Shown piece by piece: positions 18,901-27,737 of a DNA stretch of 64,000 nucleotides; positions within the stretch are counted from its first letter, which is position 1, and each line of letters begins with the position of its first letter. The position numbers and the translations under genes were made by a program. A model generated the notes under the pieces. It was not told the origin of the DNA, did not search any database, and worked only from the letters and a program-made list of their open reading frames with translations. This stretch comes from Propionicimonas paludicola (lineage in GTDB: Bacteria; Actinomycetota; Actinomycetes; Propionibacteriales; Propionibacteriaceae): positions 2,542,001 through 2,606,000 of the forward strand of contig NZ_PDJC01000001.1 of the NCBI RefSeq assembly GCF_002563675.1, read 5' to 3'.

Positions 18901-20715
18901 TCAGCCGGAGGTGACCCGCCGCACATTCGCCTCGAAGGCGGCCTGCGGACCGTCCGGCAGCTCGCCCAGCACTTCGCGGCGGAGCCGGTCCCGGACCGGC
19001 CGCAGCGGATCGTCCCCGAAGGCTAGACCGAGCACCAGGTCGACCTCCCGCACGCCGGGATGCACAAGGTAGGAACCGGCCGTGGTCGGGTAGGTCGCGA
19101 CGAACTCGGCCTGCGGCCGACCCAGCGGATCGCAGGTGACGATCGGACGTCCGGTGGCCAGGAAGTCGGTGGCCACGCTGGAGATGTCGGTGATCAGCAG
19201 GTCGGCGGCGTTCAGGCACTCGGTCAGGGACAGGCCCTGATCGGCGGTGACCAAATGGCCGTCCCCGGCCCGCAGCATGGTCTCGATCTCGGCGATCGCG
19301 GCCCGCAGCTGGGGACGGTTCACCCCACTGGCCGGATGCGGACGGAACCAGACCCGCAGCTCGGGATGGTTCTTCAGCAGCGCCCTGACCAGGTCCGGCC
19401 CGATCACCTCCAGCGAGGAGTAGGCGATCTGGTCGTCCAGGCCCTCGAAGGTCGGCGCGTAGAGCACCACCGGACGCTCATTGCCGGTCGGCCCGAAGGT
19501 CAGGTCGGCAACCTGCGGACGTCCGATCACCGCGAACCGCTCGTCGGGGAGGTCCACGCCGGCGACCCGGAAGCGCTCGATGGCGGCCGAGCCGGCCACC
19601 CAGACCTCGTCGGCGCCCTTGGCCAGGTTGCTGGCGCTGGTCGCCTTGTCCGAGTCCCCATGCATCAAGAAGATGTGGCGCAACGCCGGGTTACGCATCG
19701 GCTGACCGTTGCGCTCGCCGTAGGCCAGGTAGAAGGCGGCCTTCAGTGACGGGAGCTCGAGTCGCTCCACATCCCTGGACGCGGGGGCGTAGATCACCGG
19801 ATGCCGAGTGGCCTCCAGCGGAGCCAACTGGCTGGCCTCCCGGACCAGGATCAGCCCGTCGGTGGTCAGCCGATCCAGAGCCGGCAGCCATTGGTTGACG
19901 ACGTACTCCGACTGCCGAGCCGGGAGCGAGACATAGACCAGGAATCGCGGTGTCAGGGTGCCGAGTTCGTCCACCAGCTCCTGGGCGGTCTGAGGGGCCT
20001 GGCGACGCAGCTGCATGGTCTGCCAGGTCGTCCAGCCCAGGTAGATCAGCGCGGTCTCGACGATGGCAACGGCGAAGCAGTAGTCGAACAGCACCCACAG
20101 CGAGTCGGCCGGGCGTCCGGTGGTGATCAGGGCGACCAGCAGCACGGCCGCCTCGAGAGCGACGAAGACTCCACTCGTCCCGACTCCGCGGGCATACACC
20201 CGGGCGTGCTCGGCGAAAGCCCCGGACTGCCGGCCGGCGGGCTGGTAGCGCAGCGGCGGGGCGACCCGCCACAGCCAGGTGGCCAACACCGGCTGGATCA
20301 GCCAGACCAGCTGAATGACCAGCACTGCCGTCAGGTAGGTGAGGGCGGCATTGGGTGCAGTCGCGGTGGCCAGCCCGGCGACCAGTCCGACCGCGATCAG
20401 GCTGCGCAACAGAGCCCGCAGCTGGGGACGGAGTCCGACCTGCTCCAGCGACCGGACGCCGACTGGGTCGGCGGCGGTGGACAGCCATTCCCAACCGGAC
20501 CCGATCAGCCAGGCGGCCAGACCCAGCCAGGGCAGTCGAAGCCAGGCGGCCAGGGTCAGGACGACCAGGCTGAGCACCAGAACACTGAGGTGGTGGCGTC
20601 CCGCGAAGGCGGCGATTCCGGACGGGACGTGGCCCGGCCATGCCGCCCGCGCGGCCTCTTCCCACTCCGGGACGGGCGCGCGACCGGGACTGTCGACGGA
20701 CTGGGCGGGGCTCAC
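18901..20715 (-). CDS. Membrane-anchored CDP-glycerol/ribitol transferase-like protein, second copy
   Basis: 604 residues from a GTG start. Same architecture as the protein at 12073-13953: an N-terminal membrane region (about 30-240, segments such as HLSVLVLSLVVLTLAAW), then the transferase with RHIFLMHGDSDK, EVWVAGSAAIERF, LYAPTFEGLDDQ, FRPHP and TDISSVATDF. The two are clearly paralogous yet diverged, so they may add different units or act at different chain stages. Separated from the first copy by pgi and the exporter operon. Donor CDP-alditol is inferred from the family. Confidence 0.82.
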   Translation of the reverse strand: MSPAQSVDSPGRAPVPEWEEAARAAWPGHVPSGIAAFAGRHHLSVLVLSLVVLTLAAWLRLPWLGLAAWLIGSGWEWLSTAADPVGVRSLEQVGLRPQLRALLRSLIAVGLVAGLATATAPNAALTYLTAVLVIQLVWLIQPVLATWLWRVAPPLRYQPAGRQSGAFAEHARVYARGVGTSGVFVALEAAVLLVALITTGRPADSLWVLFDYCFAVAIVETALIYLGWTTWQTMQLRRQAPQTAQELVDELGTLTPRFLVYVSLPARQSEYVVNQWLPALDRLTTDGLILVREASQLAPLEATRHPVIYAPASRDVERLELPSLKAAFYLAYGERNGQPMRNPALRHIFLMHGDSDKATSASNLAKGADEVWVAGSAAIERFRVAGVDLPDERFAVIGRPQVADLTFGPTGNERPVVLYAPTFEGLDDQIAYSSLEVIGPDLVRALLKNHPELRVWFRPHPASGVNRPQLRAAIAEIETMLRAGDGHLVTADQGLSLTECLNAADLLITDISSVATDFLATGRPIVTCDPLGRPQAEFVATYPTTAGSYLVHPGVREVDLVLGLAFGDDPLRPVRDRLRREVLGELPDGPQAAFEANVRRVTSG

Positions 20716-20769
20716 AGCGCACCAGCGTATTGGGTGGCAGCAACCAACCGCCGGGATCGCAAGCCGGAA

Positions 20770-21672
20770 TCAGGCCTTGATCGCCACGTGCACGTGGTTG
20801 AAGTGGTTCGCGTTCAGGCTGCCGCGATCGACCATCTTGCGCCAGCGCTGGTTGCTAGGCGTCCAGATCTGCTGCTCGAAGATGATGTGATCGATGTTGA
20901 ACTCGCGGTAGTGCGCGATCAGGTACTTGGTGATCCGCCAGCCCAGTTTGCTCTCCACGTGGGTGGTCAGCATCAGGTCGAGGGCGCGTCCGTTCTTGTG
21001 GAACTGGCGACCGCCAGCCCGCCAGCCGCCGAAAGAGTTGATCTCCGGGAAGAGCGGACATACCGAGCGGTAGATGTAGATGGTCTTGGGGCGCAGCCGG
21101 TTCTCGACCGCAGAGCCGCGCGGGCAGGGGTCCATGGTGGTGCCGTCGGGCACCGGCGAGTCCGACTCATCGGACAGCGACGCGGCCAGCACCCAGCCGT
21201 AGCCGTCCTCGAACTCGATCTGGCGGTACTTGCCCTCGACGGAGCTGGTCGCCGAGATCTTGGCGCCCCGACTGATCGAGCCGAGCAGCTTGGCAGAAGT
21301 GTCGGCCTCGGCGCGGACGTTCAGTGATCCCGTGCTGTACAGCCGGGTCTTGCTGACCACGACCGGTGCCACAACCTGACGGACAGCGGCGGGCGCAGCC
21401 AGCGAGTCGGCGGTCAGCGCCCGAGCAGTCAGGGTCGGCTCGGCGATCACAGCGGACGGGCTGCTACCGGCCGCGGCGGCCGAACCACCGTTGACCCCGA
21501 GCACGATCGCGCCCGAGGTGGCCAGCACGGCGAGCCCGACCAGTCCGACCACGCCTTGGGCGGCCGGTCGCGCACGGAGCCCCTTGGCTCTGCGGGCTCC
21601 GCGGCGAGGCGCCGACGGCACCGCGACGTCGGGCTGCTCAGCCTCGACAATCCTGCGTGCCTGGTATGCCAT
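20770..21672 (-). CDS. Secreted SH3b protein with C-terminal peptidase-like (HxxGRALD/HFNHVHV) domain
   Basis: 300 residues; GGAG sits 5 bases before the ATG. A single hydrophobic segment (about 38-60) serves as signal or anchor after a basic N-terminus. An SH3b domain (about 105-170, SLNVRAEADTSAKLLG) is followed by a C-terminal domain (about 185-300) with SFGGWRAGG, HKNGRALDLML and NHFNHVHV. The spaced His/Asp residues recall the zinc sites of LAS/M15-type murein peptidases, but that family assignment is inference; many actinobacterial secreted proteins share this C-terminal domain. A cell-wall role is likely. The gene is divergent from a tiny membrane-protein gene with a perfect palindrome between them. 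Confidence 0.75.
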   Translation of the reverse strand: MAYQARRIVEAEQPDVAVPSAPRRGARRAKGLRARPAAQGVVGLVGLAVLATSGAIVLGVNGGSAAAAGSSPSAVIAEPTLTARALTADSLAAPAAVRQVVAPVVVSKTRLYSTGSLNVRAEADTSAKLLGSISRGAKISATSSVEGKYRQIEFEDGYGWVLAASLSDESDSPVPDGTTMDPCPRGSAVENRLRPKTIYIYRSVCPLFPEINSFGGWRAGGRQFHKNGRALDLMLTTHVESKLGWRITKYLIAHYREFNIDHIIFEQQIWTPSNQRWRKMVDRGSLNANHFNHVHVAIKA

Positions 21673-21742
21673 GAAGCTCCAGCCTGAAGTAATCTGAGGA
21701 CACTCTCAGCCTAACTTAAGGAACTGAAGGCAACAAGGCGTA

Positions 21743-21764
21743 CCGTCACCCGGCCGGGTGACGG
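21743..21764. promoter_or_regulatory. Perfect 22-bp palindrome in a divergent intergenic region
   Basis: Two 11-base arms, CCGTCACCCGG and its complement, abut with no loop. It sits between the SH3b/peptidase gene (start 21672, minus) and the 48-residue membrane peptide gene (start 21811, plus). It could be an operator or form a tight hairpin in the leader of the small gene; there is no T-run, so a terminator is unlikely. Confidence 0.4.
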
Positions 21765-21810
21765 CAACCTCAGATCATCGGCAATGGCGCCGCACACTGA
21801 AGGAGACCAG

Positions 21811-21957
21811 ATGCGTGAGATCGAAGGGCTCGACCTGCTGGACCTGGCCGCCGTCGGCGCCGTCGCACTGATCGGCTGCGTGCTGATCCTGTTCGCAATC
21901 GGCTCGCTGAAGCGTTCCTTGCAGCGCCGGTCGCACGCTCGTCGGGCTGCCGGCTAG
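21811..21957 (+). CDS. Small single-helix membrane protein (48 aa)
   Basis: ATG start with AGGAGA 4-5 bases upstream. The product has a short acidic N-terminus (MREIEGLDLLDL), one transmembrane helix (about 12-32, AVGAVALIGCVLILFAIG) and a strongly basic tail (LKRSLQRRSHARR). This fits an N-out, C-in single-pass peptide. It ends one base before the convergent aldolase-like gene. Codon use and the ribosome site support a real gene. Function is unknown. Confidence 0.6.
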   Translation: MREIEGLDLLDLAAVGAVALIGCVLILFAIGSLKRSLQRRSHARRAAG

Positions 21958-21958
21958 G

Positions 21959-22561
21959 TCAGTCGTTCAACCGCCAGTCACGCAACAGGCTGCGCAAGCC
22001 ACCCAGAGTCGCCGCGCTGACCAGCTCGGCGCCGATCAACTGCTGCGGCCAGACCGCTGCCGCTCCGGCGGCCAGCCAGGCACTGGCCCGGTCCGGGTTC
22101 AGCGTGCCGCTGGCGATCAGCATCGGGAAGCCGAGCATCGCCGGTAGCGCCTGCACTTCACCGCGATAGGCACCGGCCGGCGTCACCTGTACCGCTGCCG
22201 CCCCGGCCCCCAGCCCGGCCCGCAACTCGGTCGGAGTCAGTCCACCGAGCACTACCGGGAGCTCCGGTCGGACCGAGACCAACTCCGGAAGGACGAAATC
22301 CGAGCTCACGAAGCCGGCCCCGGCATCGGCGGCTTCGCGCACCTGATCAGCACTCTCGACTCCGCTGACGCCGATCAGCGCCCGCCGTCCGAAGCCATGC
22401 AGCAAGGCCGGCAGCGCGGCCAGCTCCTCGACCGACACCGCCCACGCCAAGAAACCCTCCTGGGCCAAGACTTCGGCGGCCGGCAGCAACTCGTCGATCC
22501 CGACCGCAGGCAGGCTGAGTACGACCTGATGACGACCTGGGAGGCGGAGCGGAGCGGGCAC
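21959..22561 (-). CDS. KDPG/KHG aldolase-like TIM-barrel protein lacking the Schiff-base lysine
   Basis: 200 residues, the length of Eda-type aldolases. The barrel pattern is recognisable: ALIGVSGVESADQVREAADAGA, then GAGFVSSDF, LGGLTPTELRAGLGAGA, and VQVTPAGAYRG near the position of the Eda segment KFFPAE. There the catalytic lysine is replaced by Gln, and the Thr-Leu-Arg/Glu motif of the first half is missing. Either this is a non-catalytic or differently acting descendant, or an unrelated barrel resembling Eda. Start follows from the frame only. It converges with the small membrane gene. Confidence 0.55.
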   Translation of the reverse strand: MPAPLRLPGRHQVVLSLPAVGIDELLPAAEVLAQEGFLAWAVSVEELAALPALLHGFGRRALIGVSGVESADQVREAADAGAGFVSSDFVLPELVSVRPELPVVLGGLTPTELRAGLGAGAAAVQVTPAGAYRGEVQALPAMLGFPMLIASGTLNPDRASAWLAAGAAAVWPQQLIGAELVSAATLGGLRSLLRDWRLND

Positions 22562-22804
22562 GTCCCCATCCTGCCCGATGCATCCAGTACGCAGTAGCGC
22601 GGACCCCGTTTCGCCCGGCCGACCCTCGTCAGCGCTGCAGCTAAGAACTACGCTGAGTGGTGGTCGGACCGGCCTGGGAACCGGGTCGACTCTGGGGCGA
22701 GGCGGACGCCCGATGTTCTCGCGGCCACCCGGCCGACCGAGCGGGACGACTGTGATCTCACCCTGGACATGCTGTGGCGATGCTCGTTGGGTTCGGGGGA
22801 ACTG

Positions 22805-23917
22805 ATGGCCAAGGCCAAGGTGCTCGTGGCCGCCGGAGCCTGCATGTTGGCAGGAGTCCTGGTGGCACCGCCGAGAGCCAGTGTGACGGTGAGCGCTGCG
22901 CCTGATCAGGCCAATGGCTGGGCCGGGTCGCCATTCGGCAGCGGCAACGCCTCCTCACAGTTGCCGACCATGGCCCCGACGATCAGCTACCAGCCGACCT
23001 CTGCGGCGACCGGCCCGACCTCACCAGCGGTCACCTCGCCGGGCGATGCCACCGTGCTGCCCACCCAGAGCGTCGATCCGGCGACCGTCGACCCGATGAG
23101 TCGGCCGACCATGACGATGAGCGAACCGGTGCCGACGCTGAGCCCGACCGAGGAGCCCACGCAGACCGCCACCGCCGAGCCGTCCGAGGCCCCCGAACCC
23201 GAGCCCAGTGACTCGCCGAACCCGACGCCGACCGAGCAGCCGAGCCCGACCGTCGAGCCCACCCCCACAGAAGAGCCCACTCCGACAGTCGAGCCAACCC
23301 CCACGGACGAGCCAACCCCGACCGTCGAACCGACGCCCACGCTCACGCCAACGCCGACCCCCACTCCGACCGTCACGCCGACCCCCACGGACGAGCCGAC
23401 ACCCACCGTCCAGCCCACCCCAACAGTGGAGCCGACGCCCACCGAGCAGCCGACGCCCCCGTGCGAGCCCACGCCGACTCCGACGCCGAGCCAGACCGAC
23501 GAACCGACCCCGACCACGGAGCCGACGCCCACCCTGACGCCCACGGTGGAGCCGACTCCACGCCCGACCGAGCCGAGCCCCACCGCAACGCCCACCCTGA
23601 CGCCGACCGATCCGTCCACTCCGACCCCGTCGGCCACCGGGTCGACTCAGCCCCCGCCGACTCGGCCGACACCGAGTTGGACTCCGCATCCCACCCCGAG
23701 CGGGCCGAGCCCCAGCCCGCCGCCGACCACCCGGCCTTCGACTCCGCAGGCCCCGCACTCACGACCCCAGCCGAGCGGGAGTACCTCGTCCGTCCCGCCG
23801 AAACGACCCACGGCCTGGCCGAGTCACCCGCAGCGCACCTTCTGGTGGCAGGACGGACGACTGCACGAACACCACCGACCGGACCCCGGCCAGTGGTGGC
23901 TACAGTTCATGAGGTGA
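22805..23917 (+). CDS. Secreted Pro/Thr-rich repeat protein
   Basis: 370 residues. The ATG at 22805 follows GGGGGA; an upstream in-frame ATG (22769) lacks this. A signal peptide ([21 protein letters not shown]) leads into about 100 Ser/Thr/Pro residues, then roughly 145 residues of EPTPT/EPTPTV-type repeats, and a short C-terminus ending in a Trp-rich segment ([22 protein letters not shown]). It has no enzymatic domain. The repeat looks like an extended wall-spanning stalk. Its stop overlaps the GTG of the VanY-type lipoprotein, implying coupled expression. GC is extreme here, and the opposite strand also stays open, which is a composition effect. Confidence 0.65.
   Translation: MAKAKVLVAAGACMLAGVLVAPPRASVTVSAAPDQANGWAGSPFGSGNASSQLPTMAPTISYQPTSAATGPTSPAVTSPGDATVLPTQSVDPATVDPMSRPTMTMSEPVPTLSPTEEPTQTATAEPSEAPEPEPSDSPNPTPTEQPSPTVEPTPTEEPTPTVEPTPTDEPTPTVEPTPTLTPTPTPTPTVTPTPTDEPTPTVQPTPTVEPTPTEQPTPPCEPTPTPTPSQTDEPTPTTEPTPTLTPTVEPTPRPTEPSPTATPTLTPTDPSTPTPSATGSTQPPPTRPTPSWTPHPTPSGPSPSPPPTTRPSTPQAPHSRPQPSGSTSSVPPKRPTAWPSHPQRTFWWQDGRLHEHHRPDPGQWWLQFMR
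23218..23646 (+). repeat. Low-complexity EPTPT/TPTP-coding repeat tract
   Basis: Degenerate in-frame repeats built from GAG/CCG/ACC/CCC-type codons encode Glu-Pro-Thr-Pro-Thr units inside the preceding gene. Units are irregular and translated, so this is a protein repeat and not a CRISPR array or intergenic satellite. Unit number is likely to vary between strains. Confidence 0.85.
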
Positions 23918-24708
23918 AGCGCGCCGGTATCGCCCTTGTCGTGGCCTGTCTGCTGGCTGCGTCCGGCTGCGCCGCCCAGCCACCCAGTGCCGGTCCGGCC
24001 CGACTGCCGTCGTCCTCCGCGGGAGCCAGCAGCCCGGTAGCCCCTGTCATCAGCGCGACGCCGACCTCCACCCCGACCGTCAGCGCCAGTCCGACGCCGA
24101 GCGAGACGCCGACCGGCAGCGCCACGCCGTCCGCACCGGCCAAGGACACCCGCACCGGAGCCCAGCTGAACCAGCCCTACCGGGTGGACGGGGTGATCGT
24201 GGTCTCCAAAGCCCACCCGGTCTCGGCGAACTACCGTCCGCCCCGCCCGACCGGCCCGTACGGCTTGAACGCCGATGCCCAGCAGGCGCTGGCGAAGATG
24301 ACGGCGGCCGCCAAGAAGGACGGGGTGAAGCTGGTCGTCCGCTCCGGCTACCGCAGCTACGCCACCCAGAAGCAGGTCTACAACAACGCGCTGCGCAACT
24401 ATCCGAGCATCACCTCGGCTAAGCGCTACAACGCCCCGCCCGGGGCCAGCGAGCACCAGACCGGCTTGGCCATGGACCTATGGGACGGAGTCACCTGGAG
24501 CCTGCCGATGGCCAACACCGCCACCGGAAAGTGGCTGCACAAGCACTGTCACGAGTACGGCTTCGTCCTGCGCTACCCCAAGGGCAAGGAAAAGCTCACC
24601 GGCTACGCCTACGAGCCGTGGCACTTCCGCTACCTCGGCACCACGCTGGCCGCCCGGTTCGGCAGCGGCAACACGCTCACCCTCGAAGAAGTGCTCGGCC
24701 TGGCCTGA
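23914..24708 (+). CDS. VanY-type D-alanyl-D-alanine carboxypeptidase lipoprotein (M15B)
   Basis: 264 residues from a GTG overlapping the previous stop (GTGA). A lipoprotein signal ([15 protein letters not shown]) places it on the outer face of the membrane. A Ser/Thr/Pro linker (about 25-85) leads to a VanY domain (about 90-260): [24 protein letters not shown] (zinc His and Asp) and EPWHFRYLG (catalytic Glu and zinc His). It would trim terminal D-Ala from peptidoglycan stem peptides. All zinc and catalytic residues are present. It is translationally coupled to the Pro/Thr-rich stalk protein, which may position it in the wall. Confidence 0.9.
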   Translation: MKRAGIALVVACLLAASGCAAQPPSAGPARLPSSSAGASSPVAPVISATPTSTPTVSASPTPSETPTGSATPSAPAKDTRTGAQLNQPYRVDGVIVVSKAHPVSANYRPPRPTGPYGLNADAQQALAKMTAAAKKDGVKLVVRSGYRSYATQKQVYNNALRNYPSITSAKRYNAPPGASEHQTGLAMDLWDGVTWSLPMANTATGKWLHKHCHEYGFVLRYPKGKEKLTGYAYEPWHFRYLGTTLAARFGSGNTLTLEEVLGLA

Positions 24709-24806
24709 GCCGTCGGGCGGTTGTACAGGTGATTCGCGGGATCGTCGCCCGGTCCGATCATTGCGGGGCGTCCGCATCACTGGGGTCGAGCGACCACAAT
24801 GAAGCC

Positions 24807-27047
24807 ATGACCAATCAGGTGGCGCCGGTGGTTGAACTGCTGGGCGCAGGCAAGAAGATCGGCATCCTGACCAGCGGCGGCGACGCCCAGGGCATGAACG
24901 CAACGGTGCGCGCTGTGGTGCGCACAGCGGTCAGCCTGGGAGCACGGGTGTTCGCCATCTACGAGGGCTACCAGGGCATGGTCGACGGCGGCGCGGGGAT
25001 TCGCGAGCTGGTCTGGGAGGACGTCGGTTCCATCCTGCACAAGGGCGGCACCATGATCGGCACCTTCCGGTCCAAGGACTTCCGCGAGTACGACGGACGC
25101 AAGCGCGCCGCCGTGAACCTGCTGGCCAACGGCATCGACCGACTGATCGTGATCGGCGGGGACGGCTCGCTGTCCGGCCTGGACCAGTTCCGTGGCGAGT
25201 GGACCCAGATCCTCACCGAGTTGGTCGCCGAGGGCAAGATCACCCAGGAGGTGGCTGACGCCCACCCGTCCCTGATGTTCGCCGGACTGGTCGGCTCGAT
25301 CGACAACGACCTGGTCGGCACCGACATGACCATCGGCGCCGACAGCGCCCTGCATCGGATCGTCGACGCCATCGACGCCCTGGGCAGCACGGCGGCCAGC
25401 CACCAGCGCTGTTTCGTGGTCGAGGTGATGGGACGCCACTGCGGCTACCTGGCCCTGATGAGCGCCATCGCCGGCGGCTGCGACTACGTGCTGATCCCGG
25501 AGAACCCGCCCGAGGAGGGCTGGGAGCACCAGCTGTGCGCTGCGCTGAAGCGTGGCCGGGCGGCCGGCCGTCGCGACTCGATGGTGGTCGTGGCCGAGGG
25601 CGCCTGCGACCGGTCCGGCAAGCCGATCACCTCGGCCTATGTGCGGCAAGCCATCGAGGACATCCTCGGCGAGGAGGCCCGGGTGACCATCCTGGGCCAC
25701 GTCCAGCGCGGCGGGGCGCCCAGCGCCTACGACCGGTGGGCGTCCACCTGGCTGGGCTACGAGGCCGTGATGGAGGTGCTCACCGCCGAGCCGGGGACGA
25801 CTGGTCCGGTGATCGGCTTCCGCGGAAACCGGGTCTCCCGAGTGCCGCTGATCGAGGCGGTCGCCAAGACCCGCAAGGTGCCCGAGCTGATCGCCGCCGG
25901 CGACTTCGCCGCAGCCATGGAGCTGCGCGGCGGCTCGTTCACCGAGGCGTCCAGGATCTTCGCCGAGATGGTCGAGCCGAGCCGGATCGAGTCGGACACC
26001 GAATGCAAGCGGATCGCCATCATCCACGGCGGCGGCCTGGCTCCGGGCATGGACTCTGCGGCCGCCACTGCCGTCCGGCTGGGAATCAGCCGTGGCTACC
26101 GGATGCTCGGTGTCCAGGGTGGCTTCCCGGGTCTGCGCGAGGGCGCCATCAGCGAACTCAGCTGGGGTGAGGTCGAAGGCTGGCTGACCGGCGGCGCCGA
26201 TCTGGGCACCAGCCGGACCGTCCCGGCGGTGGAGGACCTGTACCGGATCAGCCGTCAGCTCGAGGAGCACCACATCGATGCGCTGCTGGTCATCGGCGGC
26301 TGGGACGCCTACGAGGCCGCTCAGATGCTGCATGCCGAGTCCGATCGATTCCCGGCCTGCGGGCTGCCGATCGTGTGCGTCCCGGCGTCCATCGACAACA
26401 ACCTGCCCGGCTCGGAGCTGTCGATCGGCACCGATACCGCGCTGAACGTGATCACCGAGGCCATCGACCGGATCAAGATGTCCGGCCAGGCCAACCGGCG
26501 GGCCTTCGTGGTGGAGACCATGGGCCGCTACTGCGGCTATCTGGCCTTGATGAGCGCCATTTCTGGAGGTGCGGAGCGGGTCTACCTGCACGAGGACGGG
26601 ATCGAGCTGCCGGCCCTGCTGGACGACATCCGCTGGCTGCGGCGCAGCTTCGCCTCCGGGCGCAAGCTGTTCCTGGCCATCCGCAACGAGAGCGCCAACC
26701 CGCTCTACACCACCGACTTCCTGGCCCGGCTGCTGCAGCAGGAGGGCCAGGGGCGCTACGACGTCCGGCAGAACATCCTGGGCCACATTCAGCAGGGTGG
26801 CTCGCCGTCCCCCTTCGACCGACTGCTCGGCGTCCGACTGGTCTCCAAGGGCCTGGACGTCCTGGCCGCCGAGTTCGCTGCAGGCACCAACGAGAGCCAC
26901 TACCTGGGCCTGGTGCAGTCGAAGGTCGAGGTGCGTCCGCTGGAGCAGATGGCCGAGGAGATGGACCCGACCTATCGGCGTCCGCTGCAGCAGTGGTGGA
27001 TGGATCTGCGTCCGGTACTCAAGGCCGTCTCGGACGCCGCCATCTGA
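24807..27047 (+). CDS. Two-domain ATP-dependent 6-phosphofructokinase
   Basis: 746 residues, a tandem duplication as in eukaryotic PFKs; most bacterial PFKs are about 320-360. The N-half (1-370) has TSGGDAQGMN, IGGDGSL and GSIDND, with glycines at the two positions that mark ATP rather than pyrophosphate use. The C-half repeats the fold (IIHGGGLAPGMDSA, ETMGRYCGYLA) but has GGWDA instead of GGDGS and SIDNN instead of SIDND, so it has probably lost catalysis and become regulatory. It phosphorylates fructose-6-phosphate in glycolysis. Start chosen at 24807 because the protein begins normally there; only a weak GAAG precedes it. Confidence 0.9.
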   Translation: MTNQVAPVVELLGAGKKIGILTSGGDAQGMNATVRAVVRTAVSLGARVFAIYEGYQGMVDGGAGIRELVWEDVGSILHKGGTMIGTFRSKDFREYDGRKRAAVNLLANGIDRLIVIGGDGSLSGLDQFRGEWTQILTELVAEGKITQEVADAHPSLMFAGLVGSIDNDLVGTDMTIGADSALHRIVDAIDALGSTAASHQRCFVVEVMGRHCGYLALMSAIAGGCDYVLIPENPPEEGWEHQLCAALKRGRAAGRRDSMVVVAEGACDRSGKPITSAYVRQAIEDILGEEARVTILGHVQRGGAPSAYDRWASTWLGYEAVMEVLTAEPGTTGPVIGFRGNRVSRVPLIEAVAKTRKVPELIAAGDFAAAMELRGGSFTEASRIFAEMVEPSRIESDTECKRIAIIHGGGLAPGMDSAAATAVRLGISRGYRMLGVQGGFPGLREGAISELSWGEVEGWLTGGADLGTSRTVPAVEDLYRISRQLEEHHIDALLVIGGWDAYEAAQMLHAESDRFPACGLPIVCVPASIDNNLPGSELSIGTDTALNVITEAIDRIKMSGQANRRAFVVETMGRYCGYLALMSAISGGAERVYLHEDGIELPALLDDIRWLRRSFASGRKLFLAIRNESANPLYTTDFLARLLQQEGQGRYDVRQNILGHIQQGGSPSPFDRLLGVRLVSKGLDVLAAEFAAGTNESHYLGLVQSKVEVRPLEQMAEEMDPTYRRPLQQWWMDLRPVLKAVSDAAI

Positions 27048-27156
27048 GCCGGTCCGCTCGGTTCACCGGCGACTCCCGGCCCACCCTCGCCAGGTGGAAG
27101 ATCACACGGCCAGACGGCCGAGTCGTCCACTTTGCGAAGCGGACGGACAGCAACCA

Positions 27157-27186
27157 GCCGGCGCCCGAGGGAGTTCGGACGCCGGC
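27157..27186. terminator. Possible hairpin between phosphofructokinase and HU genes
   Basis: GCCGGCG and CGCCGGC form a 7-bp GC stem with further partial pairing inside, in the 198-base gap between the convergent PFK and HU genes. No T-run is evident, so termination is only a guess. The rest of the gap shows nothing recognisable. Confidence 0.3.
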
Positions 27187-27245
27187 CGGCGCAGGCCGAC
27201 GGTCGGGGGCTGAGGTCCCGGCCGGCGGCCACTGGGTGAGGAAGG

Positions 27246-27527
27246 TCAGTCGCGCAGATCGACCTGCGCCCGGAACTTGGCGCCCGGCTTGAACACCGGC
27301 ACCCGGGCGGCGGCGATCTCCATGGGTTCACCGGTGCGCGGGTTGCGTCCGGTGCGGGCGGCCCGGTCGCGGGCCTCGAAGGTGCCGAAGCCGGCCAGGA
27401 TGACCGGACGTCCGGCCGCCACCTCGTCCACGATCACCTCCAGCAGCGCGTCCACGGCGGCTTGCGCCGAATGCGCGCTGAGCCCGGTCTTGTCGGCCAC
27501 CTCGGCCACCAGTTCCCTGCGAATCAT
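27246..27527 (-). CDS. HU-family DNA-binding protein
   Basis: 93 residues, the standard size of bacterial HU/IHF. It begins MIRRELVAEVADKTG, contains the family strand ILAGFGTFEARDRAARTGRNP and ends FKPGAKFRAQVDLRD. It binds and bends DNA as a dimer without strict sequence preference. A strong AAGGAGA lies 4 bases before the start. It follows the L32 gene by 36 bases in the same direction and may be read through from the zinc-starvation operon, an unusual companion for that regulon. It lacks the long Lys/Ala-rich tail of the main actinobacterial HU. Confidence 0.92.
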   Translation of the reverse strand: MIRRELVAEVADKTGLSAHSAQAAVDALLEVIVDEVAAGRPVILAGFGTFEARDRAARTGRNPRTGEPMEIAAARVPVFKPGAKFRAQVDLRD

Positions 27528-27563
27528 CTGTTCTCCTTCATCGATTGCCCTGGACCGGACGGC

Positions 27564-27737
27564 TCAGTGCTGTGGGGGGACGATCAGGCCCCGCTGGTAG
27601 GCGCGGACCAGGGCCCGCGGCACCCGGTAGGTGTCCGGGCCGAGCTGGATCGGCACCAGGTCGATCGGTGCCGCCTTCCAGGTGGATCGGCGGTGCCGGG
27701 TGTTGCTGCGGGAGAGCCGCCGCTTGGGGACTGCCAT
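27564..27737 (-). CDS. rpmF: Ribosomal protein L32, zinc-free (C-minus) paralogue
   Basis: 57 residues, beginning [20 protein letters not shown] as L32 does. The two CxxC pairs that hold zinc in ordinary L32 are absent; no Cys occurs at all. It starts directly after the TAG of the COG0523 gene, so it belongs to the leftward zinc-starvation operon. Replacing zinc-holding L32 would free zinc or keep ribosomes assembling when zinc is short. Confidence 0.88.
   Translation of the reverse strand: MAVPKRRLSRSNTRHRRSTWKAAPIDLVPIQLGPDTYRVPRALVRAYQRGLIVPPQH

Noticed and set aside
22987-23637. Minus-strand frame coding Val-Gly-rich repeats
   Set aside because: Complement of the EPTPT repeat tract; a composition artefact.
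23218-23646. Possible CRISPR-like direct repeats
   Set aside because: Repeats are irregular, in frame and translated as Pro/Thr units; no spacers and no cas genes nearby.
24777-26900. A 707-codon minus-strand frame
   Set aside because: Antisense to phosphofructokinase, whose motifs are unambiguous.
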